DNA from: an uncultured Acidimicrobiaceae bacterium
GTDB taxonomy: Bacteria; Actinomycetota; Acidimicrobiia; Acidimicrobiales; SZUA-35
Assembly: GCA_947259095.1 (NCBI GenBank)
Contig: CAMYLA010000038.1
Coordinates: 20,342 to 54,746, forward strand
Direction: 5' to 3'
Length of the DNA stretch: 34,405 nucleotides
Both the position numbers and the translations under genes were made by a program. This document shows, one piece after another, positions 32,165 to 34,405 of this stretch; within the stretch, counting starts at the first letter, position 1, and every line of letters begins with the position of its first letter. Below the pieces are notes generated by a model that was not told where the DNA came from, did no database searches, and was given only the letters and a program-made list of their open reading frames with translations.

Positions 32165-32833
32165 TTACTCGACGATGATGTGCTCGGTGGTCAGGATGGC
32201 CTCGGGCGCCGCACCGAGGAAGTTCGGCTCGTCGGCCCGGGTCGTTGCGTACTCGGGGCTGGCGGCCGAGGCCCGCATGGCGGCGAGGTCCTCCCACCAG
32301 GTGACGGCCACGCCGTCGAACGGTGGGCGGTCGGGCCGGTCGTAGGCCCCCATGCGGGTGTGGCTCTGCACGTATCGGCTCATGGTGGGAATCCGGGCTG
32401 CGATCGGCCCGTGGACGTCCCGCCAGTAGCGGTGGGCCTCATGGGGGTCGAGGTCGGGGGAGAGGTGGACGAACTCGACGTTCTTGATCGCCTTGTCGGG
32501 GATCGGCCCGTCCTTGACGACGTGCTCATCGACCACCAGTTCGACGAGTCGACCGGGGTCGATGAAGTTCGGCTCGTCCGCCTTGGCGGCTGCGAACTCC
32601 GGTGTTGCCGCCATGGCGGCCAAGGCCTGCTTGTCGTCGAACCAGACCTCGGCGATCCCGTCGGAGGCCACCTCGCCCCGTCGGTAGCCGCCGAGGCGGG
32701 TGTGGCTCTGCACGTATCGTCGCAGCCCGGGGATGCGAGCCACGATCGGCCCGTGGACGTCGAGCCAGTGACGCTGGAACTCCTCGACGTCCAGGTCCGG
32801 TCTGCGCTTGATGATCTCCACGACCTTGATCAT
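32165..32833 (-). CDS. Duplicated EthD-domain protein
   Basis: A 222-residue protein made of two EthD-type ferredoxin-like (dimeric alpha/beta barrel) units, residues 1-110 and 112-222. Each has the characteristic HGPI(V/A)ARIP and RYVQSHTR segments, followed by W(F/W)(D/E)D and a DEPNF(I/L) motif. The halves are clearly paralogous, so this is an internal duplication that should fold like the usual EthD dimer in one chain. EthD proteins assist ether degradation or act as dehydratase/monooxygenase-like enzymes. Start ATG 32833 has GGAAGGAAC upstream. It heads a probable operon with the Abhydrolase_10-type gene. Confidence 0.88.
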   Translation of the reverse strand: MIKVVEIIKRRPDLDVEEFQRHWLDVHGPIVARIPGLRRYVQSHTRLGGYRRGEVASDGIAEVWFDDKQALAAMAATPEFAAAKADEPNFIDPGRLVELVVDEHVVKDGPIPDKAIKNVEFVHLSPDLDPHEAHRYWRDVHGPIAARIPTMSRYVQSHTRMGAYDRPDRPPFDGVAVTWWEDLAAMRASAASPEYATTRADEPNFLGAAPEAILTTEHIIVE

Positions 32834-32889
32834 CGGAGGTTCCTTCCGACGCTGACCCCCGTCTTGGCTTCGAACCCCTTCATGTCCTC

Positions 32890-32895
32890 ACGCTA
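32890..32895 (-). promoter_or_regulatory. Possible -10 element TAGCGT for the EthD operon
   Basis: The minus-strand hexamer TAGCGT fits the actinobacterial TAnnnT pattern and lies 56 nt upstream of the ATG at 32833. The -35 is unclear. Confidence 0.35.
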
Positions 32896-32970
32896 GCCGG
32901 GCCGGTCGTGGAGACGCCGGATGAGCCTTCGGCGTGCGCCGGTGGTGCTCCTCGTTGCAGCTGGCTCCGT

Positions 32971-32976
32971 TAGCAT
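32971..32976 (+). promoter_or_regulatory. Possible -10 element TAGCAT for the sulfatase gene
   Basis: TAGCAT in cgtTAGCATagg fits TAnnnT and ends 37 nt before the ATG at 33014. A TTGCAG at 32955-32960 is too close (10 nt) to serve as a normal -35. Confidence 0.33.
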
Positions 32977-33013
32977 AGGCCGCCGACTGGTTGCGGTCTG
33001 AGGGAGGGGTTCC

Positions 33014-34369
33014 ATGGTCGGTCCGAATGTGTTGTTCTTCCATGTCGACAACGTCAGCACCGGCGATTTCGGCTGCTACGGCGGTGGCATCGCCATCGGA
33101 GCCGAGACCCCAAATGTCGACCGCTTCGCCGGCGAGTCGATGCTGCTGACCAACTACAACGTCGAGGCCCAGTGCGCGCCGACTCGATCTGCGCTGATGA
33201 CGGGACGACACTCGGTTCGTACCGGTGTCACCAACGTCATGCCCGGCGGCGGGCTGGTTGCCTGGGAGGTGACCATTGGCGACGCACTCAAAGAACTCGG
33301 CTACCGCAACTGCATCCTCGGCAAGTGGCATTGCGGGAACGAACCGGGTCGATACCCCACCGACCACGGTTTCGACTACTGGTACGGCGTCGGCGGCACC
33401 TGGGACGAAGCCATGTGGCCGGACGACAAGTGGTTCCAGGCTTCGGGTTTCGAGCCGGAACACGTGCTCGAGTCGACCGGACCGGGACACCTCGAGCAGG
33501 TCAAGGTGCTCGATACCGCGGTCCGGACCGACATCGACCTCGAATTCCTCGAGAAGGGCAAGCAGTGGATGAGCGATGCGGTCGAGGAAGGCGAACCGTT
33601 CTTCCTCTATTTCAACCACTCCAACATCCACTTCCCGGTCATCCCCCGCGACGAATATCGCGACGGCTCCGATGGCGGAATGGTCGCCGACTGCATCCAG
33701 ATGATCGACGGCGACTTCCAGCAGCTGCTCGACAAGATCGACGAGCTCGGCGTCCGGGACGACACGATCGTGATCTTCGCCGGCGACAATGGCCGGGACA
33801 CCTCTTTTCAGGCCACCAACAACAGGGGAGCGCCCGGCAACTGGCGGGGTGGCTACTTCTCGACTTTCGAGGGCAACAACCGAACCGCGGCCATCGTGGG
33901 TTGGCCGGGCCACATCGAGGCCGGCGCGTCGAACGACATGCTCCACGTCGTCGACTGGTTCCCAACGCTCATGCACCTCATCGGCGCCGGCGATGCGGTC
34001 CCGACCGACCGGGTGGTCGACGGGGTCGACCAGTCGGCATTCCTTCAAGGCGACGAACCGACGTCGCGACGCGACCACTTCATGATGTTCTTCGACCAGA
34101 CCCACGTCGGGCTCCGGTGGCGGAACTTCAAGGTGCTGACCCACATGGTCGAGAACGGTGCAGCTCCCATCCAGCAGCTCGCCACGCCCCACATCTACAA
34201 CCTGACGGTCAACCCAGACGAGGACGAGCCCTACAACTACGAGCACTTCCACTCCTGGGTGCTGTTCAAGGTCTACGGGCCGTTGTCGGCGGCGTTCCGA
34301 GCTTCCCTGGAGGGCGACGCCGTGCCCCGGGCCGCGCCCATCGACTACATACCGGGCCGGCCGAGCTGA
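33014..34369 (+). CDS. Sulfatase (arylsulfatase family, formylglycine type)
   Basis: A 451-residue protein with the type-I sulfatase signature C54-A-P-T-R58 in EAQCAPTRSALMTGRHSVRTG, whose cysteine is converted to formylglycine. Metal-site segments are HVDNVSTGDFGCYGG at 10-24 and IFAGDNGRD later. In the first, the usual DD pair is D12-N13, so one Ca-binding aspartate is an asparagine. KWHCGNEPGRYPTDHGFDYWYG follows the normal order. No signal peptide is present, so it is predicted to be cytosolic. GGGAGG at about 33002-33007 supports ATG 33014. It is divergent from the EthD operon. Conversion of C54 requires a formylglycine-generating enzyme or anaerobic maturase encoded elsewhere. Confidence 0.9.
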   Translation: MVGPNVLFFHVDNVSTGDFGCYGGGIAIGAETPNVDRFAGESMLLTNYNVEAQCAPTRSALMTGRHSVRTGVTNVMPGGGLVAWEVTIGDALKELGYRNCILGKWHCGNEPGRYPTDHGFDYWYGVGGTWDEAMWPDDKWFQASGFEPEHVLESTGPGHLEQVKVLDTAVRTDIDLEFLEKGKQWMSDAVEEGEPFFLYFNHSNIHFPVIPRDEYRDGSDGGMVADCIQMIDGDFQQLLDKIDELGVRDDTIVIFAGDNGRDTSFQATNNRGAPGNWRGGYFSTFEGNNRTAAIVGWPGHIEAGASNDMLHVVDWFPTLMHLIGAGDAVPTDRVVDGVDQSAFLQGDEPTSRRDHFMMFFDQTHVGLRWRNFKVLTHMVENGAAPIQQLATPHIYNLTVNPDEDEPYNYEHFHSWVLFKVYGPLSAAFRASLEGDAVPRAAPIDYIPGRPS

Positions 34370-34405
34370 TGTCGGGTGACCTCGGTCCGGGCCGCAGATG
34401 CAGAG

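Noticed and set aside
30761..32896. 711-codon plus-strand frame
   Set aside because: Antisense to the Abhydrolase_10-type and EthD genes; composition is that of a GC shadow.

Overview
This is a very GC-rich actinobacterial chromosome segment. An iniBAC-type dynamin operon, a PASTA Ser/Thr kinase, a SARP-type regulator and FemAB-type transferases all point to Actinomycetota; an Acidimicrobiia-like host is my guess and cannot be proven from sequence alone. No rRNA, tRNA, insertion sequence, integrase or CRISPR array was seen.

Region 1 (1-8088) looks like a cell-envelope stress and membrane-remodelling module. An Hsp70-family protein (minus strand, cut by the left edge) is divergent from an Asn/Asp/Ser-rich IniB-position protein. 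Next come two dynamin-like GTPases resembling mycobacterial IniA and IniC, overlapping by 8 nt, and then a transmembrane PknB-type kinase with one PASTA domain. A perfect 13-bp intrinsic terminator separates the IniB-position gene from iniA.

Region 2 (8148-8660) is a redoxin gene interrupted by one in-frame TGA exactly at the first Cys of its CxxC-type motif. A hairpin with a GGUCG apical loop lies 29 nt downstream. This is best read as a selenoprotein (U45-P-K-C48), not a pseudogene.

Region 3 (8700-26056, minus strand) is one long exopolysaccharide locus. In transcription order it holds a Gfo/Idh/MocA oxidoreductase, a DegT aminotransferase, an AlgD-like nucleotide-sugar dehydrogenase, a family-4 glycosyltransferase, a Wzz-like chain-length protein, an O-antigen ligase/polymerase-like protein, a membrane-anchored beta-helix protein, a PglC/WbaP-type initiating transferase, two SDR sugar epimerases/dehydratases, a Wzx-type flippase, two FemAB/GNAT transferases and a dienelactone-hydrolase-like protein. 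Most junctions are 4-nt ATGA/GTGA stop-start overlaps. A SARP/BTAD regulator is divergent from the operon (26373-27263).

Region 4 (27368-34369) is a mixed set: a DinB-like protein, a small RemA/DUF370-like protein, a nitroreductase, a PIG-L deacetylase with a cyclic-nucleotide-binding domain apparently inserted within its fold, an Abhydrolase_10-type hydrolase, a duplicated EthD protein and a sulfatase.

The strongest items for follow-up are the selenoprotein, the Hsp70/Ini/kinase module, the PIG-L/CNB nested fusion, and the in-frame 15-bp minisatellite inside an SDR enzyme.
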